Position numbers and translations under genes: made by a program | In this document: piece after piece, positions 6,292-7,028 of the stretch | Numbering within the stretch: the stretch's first letter is position 1 | Layout of the letters: every line of letters starts with the position of its first letter | Origin: Balneolales bacterium | GTDB lineage: Bacteria; Bacteroidota; Rhodothermia; Balneolales; Natronogracilivirgulaceae | DNA: 7,028 bases | Assembly (NCBI GenBank): GCA_007131535.1 | Contig: SLQI01000357.1 | Span: 1 to 7,028, forward strand | Direction: 5' to 3' | Notes under the pieces: model-generated | Told to the model about the DNA's origin: nothing | Databases searched by the model: none | The model's input: only the letters and a program-made list of their open reading frames with translations

Positions 6292-7028
6292 ATGCCAACA
6301 GCATCTGATGATACCACCACCCTTTTTCTCGCCGGGGATGTCATGACCGGCCGCGGCATTGACCAGGTCCTTCCTTCGCCCTCTGATCCGCAGCTTTATG
6401 AACATTACATCAGGCATGCGGGCATTTATGTTGATCTGGCCGAAGAACGCTCCGGAGCAATAGACTACCCGATCTCCCTGGAATACATATGGGGTGATGC
6501 GCTTGCCGTTTTGAATCAGAAAAGCCCGAGGTTCAGGATGATCAACCTGGAAACGGCAATTACCACAAGTTCGCAGCACTGGCCCGGCAAAGGAATTCAC
6601 TACCGGATGCACCCCGGTAATATTGAGCTTTTGACCACCGCCGGGATCGACGCGTGCATTCTGGCCAACAATCACAGCATGGACTGGGGATTTGCCGGGT
6701 TGCGGGAGACGGTCAGAACGCTGACCGATGCTGGTATTACGGTCAGCGGAGCCGGTAACAATCTTCGGGAGGCGGCAAGTCCGGCCATATTTGAAACAGA
6801 CACCGGCCGGCTGCTCCTGTTTTCCTACTCCACCCCTGATGCCGGCACCCCTGTTAACTGGGCAGCCAAAAAACACCGCCCCGGCATAAACCTGCTCAAG
6901 ACCCTATTTAAGCGGGATCAGCATAAAGTTATCGAAACCATCGTTGAACATCGAAAGCCCGGTGACCGCGTCATTCTCTCGCTGCATTGGGGAGACAACT
7001 GGGGTTACCACATCCCCGACACCCACCG
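6292..7028 (+). CDS. CapA (PGA_cap) family metallophosphatase-like protein, 3'-truncated
   Basis: The first 245 codons of a protein in the CapA/PgsA family, named for poly-gamma-glutamate capsule synthesis and built on a calcineurin-like metallophosphatase fold. The family motifs appear in order: LFLAGDVMTGRG (residues 11-22; metal-binding D16), INLETAIT (84-91), LANNHSMDWG (124-133; N127, H128) and LSLHWGDNWGYH (229-240; H232). The typical full length is 300-400 residues, so about a third lies beyond the edge. There is no signal peptide or membrane anchor: the protein begins MPTASDDTTT and enters the first beta strand at once. This suggests a cytosolic member, not the membrane-anchored capsule subunit. 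An in-frame TAA four codons upstream fixes ATG 6292 as the only plausible ATG start. No capB or capC genes are visible, so capsule synthesis should not be assumed. Confidence 0.92.
   Translation, partial: MPTASDDTTTLFLAGDVMTGRGIDQVLPSPSDPQLYEHYIRHAGIYVDLAEERSGAIDYPISLEYIWGDALAVLNQKSPRFRMINLETAITTSSQHWPGKGIHYRMHPGNIELLTTAGIDACILANNHSMDWGFAGLRETVRTLTDAGITVSGAGNNLREAASPAIFETDTGRLLLFSYSTPDAGTPVNWAAKKHRPGINLLKTLFKRDQHKVIETIVEHRKPGDRVILSLHWGDNWGYHIPDTH

Noticed and set aside
6262..6876. Reverse-strand 204-residue reading frame
   Set aside because: It is antisense to the CapA-family gene, whose four motifs are in order on the plus strand; it matches no family.
1..7028. A novel multi-gene defence or biosynthetic system
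   Set aside because: All five genes belong to recognisable families, sit in separate transcription units and share no obvious pathway; no nuclease, toxin, reverse transcriptase, integrase or phage gene is present.

Overview
The window holds five protein genes in ordinary housekeeping or accessory families, separated by unusually repeat-rich intergenic DNA. Coding regions have mixed to moderately high GC and the gaps are AT-rich. Most starts lack a strong Shine-Dalgarno sequence. With the protein sequences and the repeat styles, this suggests a member of the Bacteroidota/Balneolota/Rhodothermota group. That placement is an inference from recalled protein character; no rRNA or other decisive marker is present.

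Layout: (1) positions 1-2059, minus strand, are the first ~686 codons of the ATP-dependent protease Lon, cut by the window edge just before its catalytic serine. (2) 2060-2703 is a divergent spacer with an AT-rich tandem/inverted repeat. (3) 2704-3987, plus strand, is a complete class I dihydroorotase (pyrC). (4) 3988-4695 is a repeat island: a 131-bp REP-like element with nested perfect inverted repeats, a second element built from four short hairpins sharing a CCGKCAGG-like core and an inverted 11-bp CTCGTCGGTAG tag, and a 10-bp-phased CTGCG/CCGCGG repeat. (5) 4696-5259, minus strand, is a single-domain cupin with a helical C-terminal extension. (6) 5260-5596 is a non-coding spacer with a second copy of the phased repeat, a 28-bp-period direct repeat and a hairpin. 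(7) 5597-5992, minus strand, is a bacteriohemerythrin with a complete diiron ligand set. (8) 5993-6291 is a divergent AT-rich regulatory spacer. (9) 6292 to the right edge, plus strand, is the N-terminal part of a CapA-type (PGA_cap) metallophosphatase-like protein with no signal peptide.

The genes are mostly divergent or separated by long gaps, so I see no operon and no evidence that they act in one pathway. Lon does protein quality control, PyrC pyrimidine synthesis, and hemerythrin oxygen/diiron chemistry; the cupin and CapA-like proteins have no assignable substrate. I found no CRISPR array, tRNA, rRNA, integrase, transposase or obvious defence system. The most interesting material is the stack of different structured repeat families between pyrC and the hemerythrin gene.
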